Origin: Gloeophyllum trabeum ATCC 11539
Lineage: Eukaryota; Basidiomycota; Agaricomycetes; Gloeophyllales; Gloeophyllaceae
Length of the DNA: 21,640 bases
Direction: 5' to 3'
NCBI RefSeq assembly: GCF_000344685.1
Contig: NW_006920412.1
Span: 317,256 to 338,895, forward strand
The notes under the pieces were generated by a model that saw nothing but the letters and a program-made list of their open reading frames with translations, was not told where the DNA came from and made no database searches. The position numbers and the translations under genes are program-made. Positions 11,201 through 20,060 of the stretch are shown piece after piece (the first letter of the stretch is position 1; each line of letters opens with the position of its first letter).

Positions 11201-11541
11201 CGCTAGCTCTTCGCGCAGTGTGGCATTTTCGCGCTCGAGGATGTGCGCGCGTTCGAGTGCGTGGGCGGTCTCGAGCGAGTGCCGCTGGAGCTTGACTGAG
11301 GATGCGTGGGCTTCGTGCTGCGTTCATGAATCGTTAGAGCATTCCTTTATGACTGTATCACCGAAATAGGTTTACGAAGGAAACTTAAGCCTCGTGTACC
11401 TTACTACCCAGTGAAATGTGCCCCCGCTCCCTAAACATGCATCGTATTACTCACCTGGTACCGGCTGATCGCCGCACGCAGACTCGCTAATTCCAAGGCC
11501 AAAGGGTGGTCATCGTTAATTTGGAGCTCTATAGCACTCAT
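8295..11541 (-). CDS. long coiled-coil protein, unknown function
   Basis: Three exons give 1019 residues: 11541-11455, 11317-10524 and 10473-8295. Introns are 137 bp (GTGAGT donor, CTAAC branch-like site near 11332) and 50 bp (GTACGC...CTACAG). Phases close exactly. The N-terminus (MSAIELQINDDHPLALELAS) leads into heptad-rich coiled coil over about residues 30-130, 195-300 and 305-470, dense in Glu, Arg, Ala and Leu. A run of eight prolines is at about 496-503. A Ser/Thr/Pro-rich, probably disordered stretch runs to about 700, then another coil to about 880. The C-terminal block has short hydrophobic motifs (AGLGLRIPMPSHLPSYLG) and an acidic tail. No enzyme domain, transmembrane segment or signal peptide is visible. 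The shape suggests a scaffold, cytoskeletal or trafficking protein, but I cannot name a family. It is transcribed divergently from mL54 across a short shared promoter. Confidence 0.82.
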
Positions 11542-11549
11542 AGCTGCAT
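11538..11549 (-). promoter_or_regulatory. four-codon upstream ORF overlapping the coiled-coil gene start
   Basis: On the minus strand ATG-CAG-CTA-TGA sits directly before the coiled-coil start. Its TGA (11540-11538) overlaps the main ATG (11541-11539) in an ATGA arrangement. The uORF ATG has A at -3, a good fungal context. If transcription starts upstream of it, ribosomes would translate Met-Gln-Leu and stop on top of the real start. The transcript start is unknown. Confidence 0.4.
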
Positions 11550-11790
11550 CCTATTATTTGACCCCCGTGTATCTGCAGTCCACAATAGATTCAGAAATGG
11601 ATAAAATTCAGAGAAATAGCACCTACCACGTAGCGGATTAGGGGGCAAATGGCCGCAGCTGTCAATGAAAGGTCGGACCGGCGGTTCGTGCATAGTTCGC
11701 CTTCAGAACGCGAAGCTCGCACGGTTTGATCAAAGTTCGGACGATCGGCTCTCGATGTAAGGACCGTGACGGCGGTCACGTCACCGCCAA
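11550..11790. promoter_or_regulatory. short divergent promoter, coiled-coil gene / mL54
   Basis: The two start codons (minus 11541, plus 11791) lie 249 bp apart, so both genes share this region. An inverted repeat GGCGGT (11771-11776) / ACCGCC (11783-11788) encloses CACGTC and ends two bases before the mL54 ATG. The centre contains CACGTCA, resembling bHLH (CACGT) and bZIP (ACGTCA) half-sites. Functions are inferred. Confidence 0.45.
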
Positions 11791-12183
11791 ATGTCCCTTC
11801 TGCGCGCATTTCGACCGTCGTGCCTCCGTCCGCTGTGTAAGACGCGCTCGTACGCTACAAAAGCGGCTACAAAGCCAGCGGCAGCAGAGCCAGAACGTGA
11901 GCGGGTTGATTTAAACACTAAACATGCGAATAAAGTTTGATGTGGATTGTGCACAGCAAAATCCTCATGTCCTCCTAACACCGTCTTGGTCGGCGTAAAC
12001 TACCTGAAGGACCAGCCGCCAGTGCTCGCCCTACCCGACGAGGAATACCCGGATTGGCTGTGGAAGCTCTTGGAGAAGAAGGAGCTGCCGTACGATGGGC
12101 CCGGGGGCAAGGCGGAGAAGGTCCGGCTACGGAAGGAGAACAGGCAGCGGATACGGGAGCAAAATTTCTTGAAGACTCAGTAG
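11791..12183 (+). CDS. MRPL37: mitochondrial large-subunit ribosomal protein mL54 (MRPL37 family)
   Basis: Two exons, 11791-11896 and 11957-12183, flank a 60-bp intron (GTGAGC...CACAG, CTAAAC branch-like site). They encode 110 residues, close to the yeast MRPL37 length. The N-terminus MSLLRAFRPSCLRPLCKTRS is Arg-rich, Ser-rich and without acids, as in a mitochondrial targeting peptide. The second exon carries the family core: KSSCPPNT, then PDEEYPDWLWKLLEKKELP, then a basic tail with RLRKENRQRIREQNF. The protein is a structural part of the mitochondrial 54S subunit in the matrix. It is convergent with the MDR oxidoreductase gene and divergent from the coiled-coil gene. Confidence 0.9.
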
Positions 12184-12526
12184 AGCAAGGATTTGCACCG
12201 CCATATAGCTACCGGGTGAGCTGCCTGTGGCTGGAAGTGAACCACCGACTCATTAGTATGCATTTGCATTTTAGGCTCTGTTAGTGGGTATAGCCGAGGA
12301 CCTAGAGGCCACCGCGCGACATGCGTAGATATGGCACCGCAGCTCAGGACGATGATCCTTACATAGGGGTCCCCCGGGAGGGGGGCAGAGGATGCATCGT
12401 GTACCGTCGAAGACGCGAATTGCCTTGCGTGTTTCATCCTCATGGAAATATAATTTACAGTTTTGCCGAAGTACAACGTCAGTAGATCACAGCAAATACA
12501 AATCACAGCAAACATCACAGCACACC
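12184..12526. other. convergent intergenic region, mL54 / MDR gene
   Basis: These 343 bases separate two converging stop codons and should hold both 3' UTRs and cleavage sites. I see no convincing open frame, RNA gene or repeat. Confidence 0.5.
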
Positions 12527-14030
12527 CTACAACTTTGCAAACACCTCTCTCCCATGTCTAATCCTCACCACCACCTTCCCGAAATGCGCGCCTGCCTTGA
12601 TAAGATCGAACCCCTCTTGTGCGTTCTCCAGCCCATCAATGACATGCGACACGGTCGGCACAATGCGATGCTCTGCCATGAACTTCGTCGCCTCGACGAT
12701 GTCCCGGTGTGATCCCATCGTCGATCCTGACACCCCTGGTGAGCTGCCTGCGCGCGGTAAGGCAATGCAACGGAAATAGTACCTATTAATTGTTGGTTCT
12801 TGAGCACTTCCCGCATGGTGAATGTGATCTTCGGCACGGCCGTCCTGCGTTCCATTCCCTCTCAGCGGATAATGCGGACCAAAGCAATGAGACGTACATT
12901 CCGTAGCAAACGACTCGCCCGCCAGCCTTCAGGATCTTATTCGTCGAAGTCATGATCTCACCGCCGCCAGAATCGACGATGACGTCGAGCAGCGGCTTGT
13001 CCTTAGACGTCGCCTTCAGCGCTTTGCCGAGCTGCGCCGCCCAATCCGCTTCGAGTCCGACAAAGCGGTATGTCCAATGTCAAACAGCGTCATGATGATA
13101 ACTGACGCGTACCATCTTTGTAGTTGAATCCGGCTGTGGCGCCCATCTTGACCGCACTGTCGATCTTCTCCTTGCCCCCGCTCGTGACGTACACCTTCGC
13201 GCCCTTGGCGAGGCAGAGCTGCATAGCAACGAGCGCGACGCCCCCGCCTATCCCCGTGATCAGGACGTTGTCGCCCGCTTTCACTCTGCCGTTTACGATC
13301 GCGGCTCTGCATTAAAAAAATCAGCCATGTAGTGAAGTGAGGGATGTGGAACATATGGAGCCTACCTCCATGCTGTCGTGCCCGCCACGGGCCACGCAGC
13401 CAAGTGCTCGTCGTCTACATGTTCCGGGCTCCGAACGACCTGATCGCGCTCTACGATCACATATTCCGAGAAGGTCCCCAGCGGAATCTTGGCTGAGCCT
13501 CCGATGATAACTAGACTGCATGAAACTTTCTTTTAGTTCCGATACATACGCAGATTGACCCCGCACTTACTCTGGTGATTCCGGGGCATCGGGATCCTTC
13601 TCCCACCCTCGCATGGGCACGAGGAACACTCTCTTACGAATCAACGGGTCGTTCGCGTCTGCCGCCCCTATCACAGTGCCTGCAATTCTCGTTAATCTTT
13701 CCCTTCCTGCTACCCCTCGAGTACGCGCTCACCTGCACCGTCCGCGCCGAACGGGCTGCCTTCTCCGATGGCTGGGTATTTGCCCAGCCGAATCCATTGC
13801 TACATATGCATACGCTACGTGAGCGACGTCTGCTCAGCCCTACGGCCAATCCTACTGACATCACGATGGTTGAACGACACGGCATTGATCTTGACGAGTA
13901 GCTCGCCCTTCTTCAGCGGGCGCAGGTCCTGCTCCTCGAGCCTCGCGTCGTACAGACGCGCCTTTCCCTGCGAAGAACGCGCAGGTCTAACAAGTAAAGC
14001 CCTCGTCGTCGTCGGCAGCTTCGAGCTCAT
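12527..14030 (-). CDS. MDR-superfamily NAD(P)H-dependent oxidoreductase (quinone-oxidoreductase-like)
   Basis: Eight exons give 367 residues: 14030-13860, 13799-13733, 13679-13571, 13515-13366, 13306-13113, 13048-12898, 12844-12783, 12726-12527. Introns are 53-64 bp and phases close. The GroES-like half has the NHRDQWIRLGKYP motif and GADGAG. The Rossmann half has GIGGGVALVAMQ followed by YVTSGGKEK. Later motifs include DSGGGE, GGRVVCYG and GAHFGKVVV. The catalytic zinc ligands of classical alcohol dehydrogenases and the four-Cys structural zinc loop are not visible. It is thus better seen as a zinc-independent reductase, although relatives are often labelled zinc-type alcohol dehydrogenase-like. 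The small residues after the second Rossmann strand suggest NADPH. Substrate unknown; probably cytosolic, with no signal peptide. The start at 14030 matches the usual N-terminal length and leaves a 195-bp divergent promoter with the WD40 gene. Confidence 0.9.
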
Positions 14031-14225
14031 CGCGGTGAGATGTCGAACTCGAAGTTGAAGCCCGAGGGGCGTACAGCCCGAGCTCGAGCACTGAGTGCGG
14101 GGCAACGGCGGTACCCGGTACCCGGCCACGCGAGACTGCCTTTTCGGTCGATTATAGCAGATCTACCCGAGATCCGGTGGTCCTGCTTCTTTGAGGCGTT
14201 CTGCCATTTCTTGAGGCACTTTTTC
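14031..14225. promoter_or_regulatory. short divergent promoter, MDR gene / TFIIIC-like gene
   Basis: The 195 bases between the two start codons must serve both genes. A tandem GGTACCCGGTACCCGG runs about 14110-14125: two KpnI-type palindromes, each with a TACCCGG half resembling Reb1-type sites. No clear TATA box was seen. Binding is unproven. Confidence 0.35.
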
Positions 14226-17215
14226 ATGGGACGCGAACTCCGTCCACGAAAATCCCGGCCGAGCTATGCAGCCCTTCTTCGGCTAGAGGGGGATGAGGCT
14301 GGACCGTCCATGTCTGCGCGGGAATTGGAAGAGGCCGAGGGGGACAGCGAGAGCGACTTTGCGCCCGACATTGCCGTGCAGTCGGCCGCCGAGGACGAAG
14401 ACGAAGACGATGCGGACGCCGACGAGCTTGACGAAGAGGACGCTCCTGCGAAAGCGGAATCCCCCACCCCCGTATCCCGGCCAGCTACAAAACGCAAACC
14501 TCAGGAGCAAACACGGAATGCAAAGGGCAAAGGCAAAGAGGTAGGCACGAAGTTCGCCATCGAGCCCCGCCCGCGCGCGACCGTTCAGCTCGCACCGGGG
14601 CTTTCGCGCCCGCTGAACAGGCAGATGTACGCGCTCCCAATGCCCAGCTCGAACCACCGGCACCGCGCTGCGCCCATCTTCAGGCGGCAGGGTAACGTCG
14701 AGAGGTTGCTCAGTCCCCCAAAGTTGTTCTCAGCGCCAAGCGTTACTTCCTCGCCGAACTTTACTGCGCACCCTGCTGTGATGAACCGGCTGGGGAAGGC
14801 GTGGGGGTTTAATGTGGGCCCTGGGCCTTTGTGGGATTTGATGGAGGATAGGGCATGGTATAAGGAGGCTGTCTGTGGCACTGAGAACGAGGAGTGGGAG
14901 GGAAACAGAAGGCCGAGGGTATTTTTCGATCTCGCCATGCCCGTGGGCATGCGCCTTCTTACTCGAGAGTGGGTGTATGCGCACCGCATTATCTAGCATT
15001 CGCTCATTAAAATTGCAGAGAAGCGTCTGCGTACTTGCCTTCAGACGTCGTCACCACCGAAGAAGGCGACCTCCGCCCGCCTCCTCCCGTTCGCTGCTTC
15101 TTCGGGCCCTACGGTAAACAGACGAAGCACGAGATGAACATATTCGATACACTGAGAATATGTGGGTGCGCTTCCCCTATATCTTGGATTAGACGACGAA
15201 ACAGAATGTGATAGCAGAACATATCCCGGGGAGTAAAGCACATGTCTTCAACGCGGGCGCACCGGTCTGGGGACTGGACTGGTGCCCCATTCACGCGGAC
15301 GACCGACCTCGTAAGTCCTACACCGCGAAACGGAATACAGCACCAATAACGCTCTTTATAAATGTGTGATATCCAGACCGGTCATATAAACAATACCTCG
15401 CCGCCGCACCCTTTCCCTCCCGCTCGCACTCACCCGACATCGGCGCGAAAGTATCAAGACCCTCCTACGCGTGCATACAAATCTGGTCGTTGAGTCCACC
15501 AGAGGACGTGGAGATGGTCGACGCGACAGCTGCTCCGCCGGGAGATGATGACTTTGACCCGGGTCATATGCGTTGCGAGATGGTGCTGTGCGTTGAGTCT
15601 GGGCCCGCGCACGAGCTCAAGTGGTGTCCCCTTCCTTCACACGATAGCGTGAGTTCATAGGCTTTCTCAAGGTTAAAATTTTCCAACGGTGGATGTGTAG
15701 CTTGCGAGGAAGGACAGGGATAACGGCCAGCGGAAGTTGGGTTTACTTGCAGGCACGTTCGAGGACGGCTCCTTGTCAATATACGCAGTGCCCGATCCCG
15801 ACTCCACCCCCGCAAACAGCGATGCCAATCAACCAAAGTTCGGTAGGAATGCTGTATATACGGTCGAGTCCGTCCGGCTCATCTTGTACAACAGTTCATA
15901 TTTCAGAACCTTTCCTTCTGATTGAGCTAGAGGAGACTTCGTGTATGACCCTCGACTGGGCAAATAGCGAGATCATAGCCGTGGGCTGCACCAATGGTCA
16001 GACCTTCTAGGCTGTGACAGTCATTGGCTGACATAGACCTTAGGTTCTATCGCCGTATATAATGTCGGGGAAGCCATCCGACAAGGTGTCCGCTCCAGTG
16101 AGTCTTATCCCCGTCACACCGCCATGCATTCCTGTACTAAGTGCGACGTTATTATGATACAGACCTCCTTCCGATATATTACATGTCAATCCACCAGTCC
16201 GCCATCCGGGGATTGTCGTGGGTCCGCGTACCGCCCGCCTCGACTTCAGGCGCGCCGCTTACGGGGGAAGACCCAACGGTCATCGCCAGCGGGGGGTACG
16301 ACGGGCTCGAGTGTCTCACGGACATACGCGACCCGCACGGGAACGTGTTCAACCGCACGCGAGGTTCGTAATCTCCCATTCCATCTCAGCTGACCAGGAA
16401 TTCTGAGAAGGCTTTGGGTAGATGTGATCAATTGCATAACGTACTCGACCTATGCCGGAGGTGTCATCACGATCGACCACGAGAATATCGTCAAGGTATA
16501 CCAGACTGCGCCGAGCATGCTCGGGCGGGGGCATACCCTCATCGAGCCCGGCGGGCCTGTTTGGGTATGTAGCTTTGGCTATAGTGTCGTAGGTGGGATA
16601 GAGGAGCCTCATGATCGTATGGGCAGGGCGTCAATGTATCGGACTATCACACGCAGCTCGCGGTTGCCTGCGCGGATGGTGCATGCTCGACGACGAACAC
16701 ACTTAGGCCTACGAGGAGGGGCGGCGCGGTGGTTGGTGGCTCTGGCTGTTTTGGGTAGTTTGACCGCTCTGACACACTCGCAGCCGTTTTTCATATACAA
16801 AATCTACCAGTTGGATTTCAGTCGCAAAACAGGCGAGTATAGGATGCTCGAACAGTTCCTACCGCAGGTGAAAAGCTCGCATACTAGCTGTCGATCGCGA
16901 TGCTGATGTCTATACGTATAGGAGACCCAAGACAGGCCAACCGCGACGCGTGCCCAGCGGCAAGGTCAGTCCGTGCAGGTGATCCCCGTCGGGACGGGCG
17001 TCTGGCCTGCGGAAGTGGGTGTCCAGCGGGTGGTCTGGAACAGCGGCAATGGGCTTGCGAATGCACCTCTGTTGGCGTCCTCGACGGGTTCGGGTTTGTG
17101 CCGGGTTGACTGGCTCATGGGGAGGTGGATGAAGGATAAGGTGCCGTATGGGGGTGTGGAGGCTATGAGGGAGGCTGCTCATGTGGATGAGGATGATGAT
17201 GACAATGACGAATAA
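14226..17215 (+). CDS. WD40 protein, TFIIIC subunit tau91/Sfc6/GTF3C2-like
   Basis: This family is a TFIIIC subunit that helps load RNA polymerase III on tRNA genes in the nucleus. Twelve exons give 792 residues: 14226-14968, 15019-15161, 15215-15310, 15377-15648, 15701-15842, 15895-15996, 16044-16097, 16163-16363, 16422-16564, 16627-16731, 16784-16867, 16922-17215. Introns are 47-66 bp and all phases close. The first ~130 residues are charged (LRPRKSRPSY, then Asp/Glu runs, then basic). The motif GKAWGFNVGPGPLWDL precedes a divergent WD-repeat region: VWGLDWCPIH, LLAGTFEDGSLSIY, TLDWANSEIIAVGCTNG, HQSAIRGLSW, ASGGYDGLECLTDIRD, VITIDHENIVKVY and GVNVSDYHTQLAVACADG. The tail (GVWPAEVGVQRVVWN, SGLCRVDWL) ends in an Asp-rich run. 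Repeat order and irregular blades resemble human GTF3C2. An in-frame ATG at 14040 would add 62 residues but lies 10 bases from the divergent MDR start, so I prefer 14226. Confidence 0.78.
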
Positions 17216-17391
17216 GTATGTCTGCTTTGATAGGTCCTTGATCCAATTTTTCATCTTACACTACTTATTCCATGTCTGGTCTCACTTCACTGGAACAACA
17301 AGAAACTCCATTTCCCTAAGTGTTCCTGACATGGATGCAGGAGCTTGAATTCGTTGCTATTGTACACAAGATCACTATTCATCTTAACTTG

Positions 17392-18823
17392 CTAATCATA
17401 GTAAAGTGTTGCCCCCTCAATCCTCTTGGGAGAATGCTTCTTTATGTTTTCAAATACCTTCTTTATCATCCTTGTCAGTGCAGCATCTGACTCTTTTGTG
17501 CCCACCTCAAATACAGGCTGATCCCTCCACTTCATGCTATAGTCCTTCTCCTTCTTCACCTCAGATGGGACACGCAGGAGTGAAAGTGCAGATCTTGGGG
17601 TGGGAAAGAAATACAATGGAATCTCACTCCTGTGGAACTCTGCCCAATGCCAGAATGCACCAGGCACTGCATGGCAAACCATGCTCACTGCTTGCTCATC
17701 AACAATATTGAAGTAGATGAACATATACAGAAGCAGGTCATCCTGTGCCTTGTTGAACTGGGAAGTGTAGGAGTTGATGAGTTCAGCTTCATGCCCTGGC
17801 TGATAAAATTTACGAGAAGGACCCCTCTTGTCCTCCTCCATCAGGAAGATTGCTTGATGCAGAAGGAACTGGCCATTGTATAGGATGGATGCTTTCTCAA
17901 AATGACTGATTTGTGCCTGCTTCTGTATGTTGGCTTGTTGCTCTTGCTCTTTGGGAGTTTCCTGCTTGGGGTTTGTGCTGGCTGGACCAGCAGGTGGGTT
18001 GGTCTGAGTATTGAGGGCCACTGGTTCCAAAAGGGCAACAATGGAGTAGGTCATGATGAAGTCAGGTATGACATCAACTGGGTCATCATCTGGTTTGGTT
18101 TCAGCAGAAGTGGCTGAGAAGCTGTCCCCTATAATTCCAAATACCAGGTTATAAGCCTTTCTTACTGAAAGCAGCAAACATACAGTTGACATTAGGATCC
18201 TCAGCTTCAGCTTCATCATCATCTGTCTCACATCCCTGCTCAAATTCAGGATGACCATACATTGCCTCCAACCGGATTTCACCCTTGGCTGTCAATTTCA
18301 ATCAATGTAAGTAATCGCCAGAGAAAACGACTCAAGGCGGTGAATACCAGCTTTTACTTGGCTTGCCTGAGCTTGGTGCTTTTGTGCCTTGGAAGTACGA
18401 CCAGGTTGTTGACAACCTGCTACCCATGGAGAAATGCTCTCAGAAGCAATGAAGCCAATGTGAGCTCACATTCAAGGACATTGCCAGAGGGCCCCTTTGC
18501 AAGGAGTGTATCTTTGAGTTTGTTTGTCACAGCCACTTGTGAAACATTGTTAGTCCCCAAGCATGACCCACGGTGTGAAGCAGACACAAACCAGCCTCTG
18601 AACGCTTGCATGAGATGACTTGCTGTGGATGGGTCTGCAGCCTCGAGCATGGCTGATCAAGGGTGTGTAAAATAAGGCTCCGTGTTCCATAAACATGTCC
18701 CTCTAGGTTCCTTGGGTTATAGCGATAGGACAGGAAGTTGAGCTTGGAAAGATCAACTTCAAAGTTGGACTTATATGGTTGTATGGGTTCGATGTCCGAC
18801 AGGTGAAGGTTGACTGGCGCCAT
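17392..18823 (-). CDS. unrecognised protein family, copy B (N-terminal structure unresolved)
   Basis: The last exon, 18128-17392, ends in TAG. It is joined by a 55-bp intron (18183-18129, GTATGT...TATAG, phase 1, split Trp codon) to an acidic exon that ends at 18184 and starts at or before about 18288 (GEIRLEAMYGHPEFEQGCE). This mirrors copy A at 4346-5223, and the last exon matches it at roughly half its residues. Further upstream, coding-like sequence starts at ATG 18823 (MAPVNLHLSDIEP, LNFLSYRYNPRNL). It continues in a second frame from about 18650 (MLEAADPSTASHLMQAFRGW) to 18420. No GT-AG pair joins those two frames, so a single-base frameshift near 18655 is likely. The next junction could use GTGAGC at 18469 with an acceptor near 18289. 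Function unknown: no signal peptide, transmembrane segment or catalytic motif is seen. Composition is AT-richer than the housekeeping block. The gene may be intact with an odd structure, or a decayed 5' end on an intact 3' exon. Confidence 0.6.
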
Positions 18824-18974
18824 CGCAGGTAAGGCCAACTGAGATGACGGGAGGAAATCCGTACGAGAGACTCAAGCGAGATGATATCGTATTCTCATCG
18901 ATAGGCTGAGCGCCACTTTATGTGATGCGATGTCACTGTCATGTCCTCAACACCGAACGCGTCTGCTCGCCACT

Positions 18975-19507
18975 TAGAGCTCAGTGAAATACCCTGAGTT
19001 GTTGGCAGCGGTTAATAACAAGCTGTAATTAACAGGTTAATTACTTGTCAATATCTCAGGGTCGGATTTCCCTTGGTTAATTACCCTGAACCGGGTATTC
19101 GGGATATGGTTGTCCAAGGAGACTCTGGGCAGTGTCGGGGTGTATCTGGTGTTTCGTGAGCGACTACAAGCCACTCTACGGAGGACGAGACAGTTATGCC
19201 ACCTACTATCCAGGCAATGACGTTATTTTCGTCGTGTGCTAAGCCTGGTCTCTCACGCTGCTCGATAACTTGTTCCTCACAGTACTGCTCCTACGAAGGC
19301 TTTCAAGTGCTCCAAAGAGAACATGTCTCTACATTTATTGAGGCCTTAGGGATGTGTTTTACGAGCACCGACTCGAATGTACTGTCGAGGACAAATGTGG
19401 CCTTTCGGTTATTGACAATGTTAATTACATGTTAATAACTACAATTTTTGTTAATAACGTTGATAACGCTGTCGAGAACCCAGCGGAGAGTAATTCACCG
19501 AGCTCTA
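18975..19507. repeat. TA-bounded element with imperfect terminal inverted repeats (MITE-like)
   Basis: The left arm (18975-19053) and the reverse complement of the right arm (19507-19410) align over about 80-100 bases. Both start TAGAGCTC, then A or G, then GTGAA, T or A, TAC. Both contain GTAATTAAC (19025-19033; complement at 19420-19428) and end TTGTCAATA (19045-19053; complement at 19410-19418). Indels separate these blocks. The ends read TA-GAGCTC...GAGCTC-TA, so TA could be a Tc1/mariner-type target duplication. A nested inverted repeat ACCCTGAG (18991-18998) / CTCAGGGT (19055-19062) lies in the left arm. The arms are rich in GTTAAT/ATTAAC, unlike the surroundings. No transposase is visible in the interior. 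Confidence 0.6.
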
Positions 19508-19508
19508 G

Positions 19509-19940
19509 CTCTCGACGCCACTCTACCACATCTATTGGACCTACTCTTCTCCCTCCGAGCCTTCCTGGAGGCAGAAACGCCCTCGTTCATCCCGCTACGT
19601 ATTGGGTTTCCTGCTCACCGATGAAGTAGCTGCGAGAGCATGCGAGACGCACGACCTATCCCCTGAGGAATATAAAGATAGCCATATTATACGTCGCTGG
19701 GTCGTCGGGGAGCTCACCGAAAAATACCACCTGCCGAACCGCTGGATCAACTCGCCCGCGCTCGTGTACAAAGACCGCACGCACTCCACGCTGCGGAATG
19801 TCGTCGCGCTCGTGGACCTTCGGTCGGCGGATCCCAGCGAGCGCGGACCCCCGAGCGTAGAGATGGTAGAGCAGATTGCGGACGAGCTCAAGCTCGAGGG
19901 CGAGGCTCGCGAGCCGCGCTGGTATCTGCTCGCCGAGTAG
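19509..19940 (+). CDS. small unrecognised protein, 5' end unresolved
   Basis: The frame is open from 19509, after a TAG at the edge of the inverted-repeat element, to TAG 19938-19940. It has no in-frame ATG, so an upstream exon is missing or undetected. Convincing coding starts near 19587 (RYVLGFLLTDEVAARACETH). It continues through EYKDSHIIRRWVVGELTEKY and NRWINSPALVYKDRTHSTL to a C-terminus ending in EPRWYLLAE. G/C-rich third positions support real coding. Total recognisable length is about 118 residues. A broken relative lies inverted at 21168-20907. I recognise no named domain. The neighbouring TA-bounded element may have separated this exon from its start. Confidence 0.5.
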   Translation, partial: LSTPLYHIYWTYSSPSEPSWRQKRPRSSRYVLGFLLTDEVAARACETHDLSPEEYKDSHIIRRWVVGELTEKYHLPNRWINSPALVYKDRTHSTLRNVVALVDLRSADPSERGPPSVEMVEQIADELKLEGEAREPRWYLLAE

Positions 19941-19962
19941 GACTAGGCGTGTGGTGCATCGA

Positions 19963-20060
19963 TATCGATGTCCTGTGGCGCACGGTAATTATCCGTTTCA
20001 CGATAGAATGCTGCGTAGACTGACAAGTCCCGCGGAAAGGTACCCTTCATCTTCATAGTA
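19963..20060 (+). repeat. right-end inverted duplication, left-arm flank
   Basis: Beyond the stop of the small gene, an 18-base block (19963-19980) is identical to the reverse complement of 20910-20927. Weaker similarity continues to about 20060, including CTGCGTAGACT against CTGCGCAGACT in the other arm. The duplication therefore covers the gene and downstream flank. In one frame the shared block reads IDVLWR, reminiscent of agaricomycete F-box proteins, but a stop follows here. Confidence 0.5.

Noticed and set aside
10628..11369. Long plus-strand frames opposite the coiled-coil gene
   Set aside because: Arg/Leu/Ser-rich shadow frames of a coiled-coil coding strand, no motifs; the minus-strand model has matched introns and phases.
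14040..14225. In-frame upstream ATG extending the TFIIIC-like protein by 62 residues
   Set aside because: It would start 10 bases from the divergent MDR start, leaving no promoter. The added residues look non-conserved, and MGRELRPRKSRPSY at 14226 looks like a natural N-terminus.
18991..19062. ACCCTG-containing motifs as telomere-like repeats
   Set aside because: They are single inverted copies, not tandem TTAGGG units, and are better explained as a hairpin within the inverted-repeat element.
19159..19242. Arf/Arl GTPase-like fragment (YGGRDSYATYYPGNDVIFVV) inside the inverted-repeat element
   Set aside because: It resembles the GGQ...YY...VIFVVD region, but there is no P-loop upstream, spacing is short by several residues, the Asp is missing and a stop follows. 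Probably chance; a translated search would settle it.
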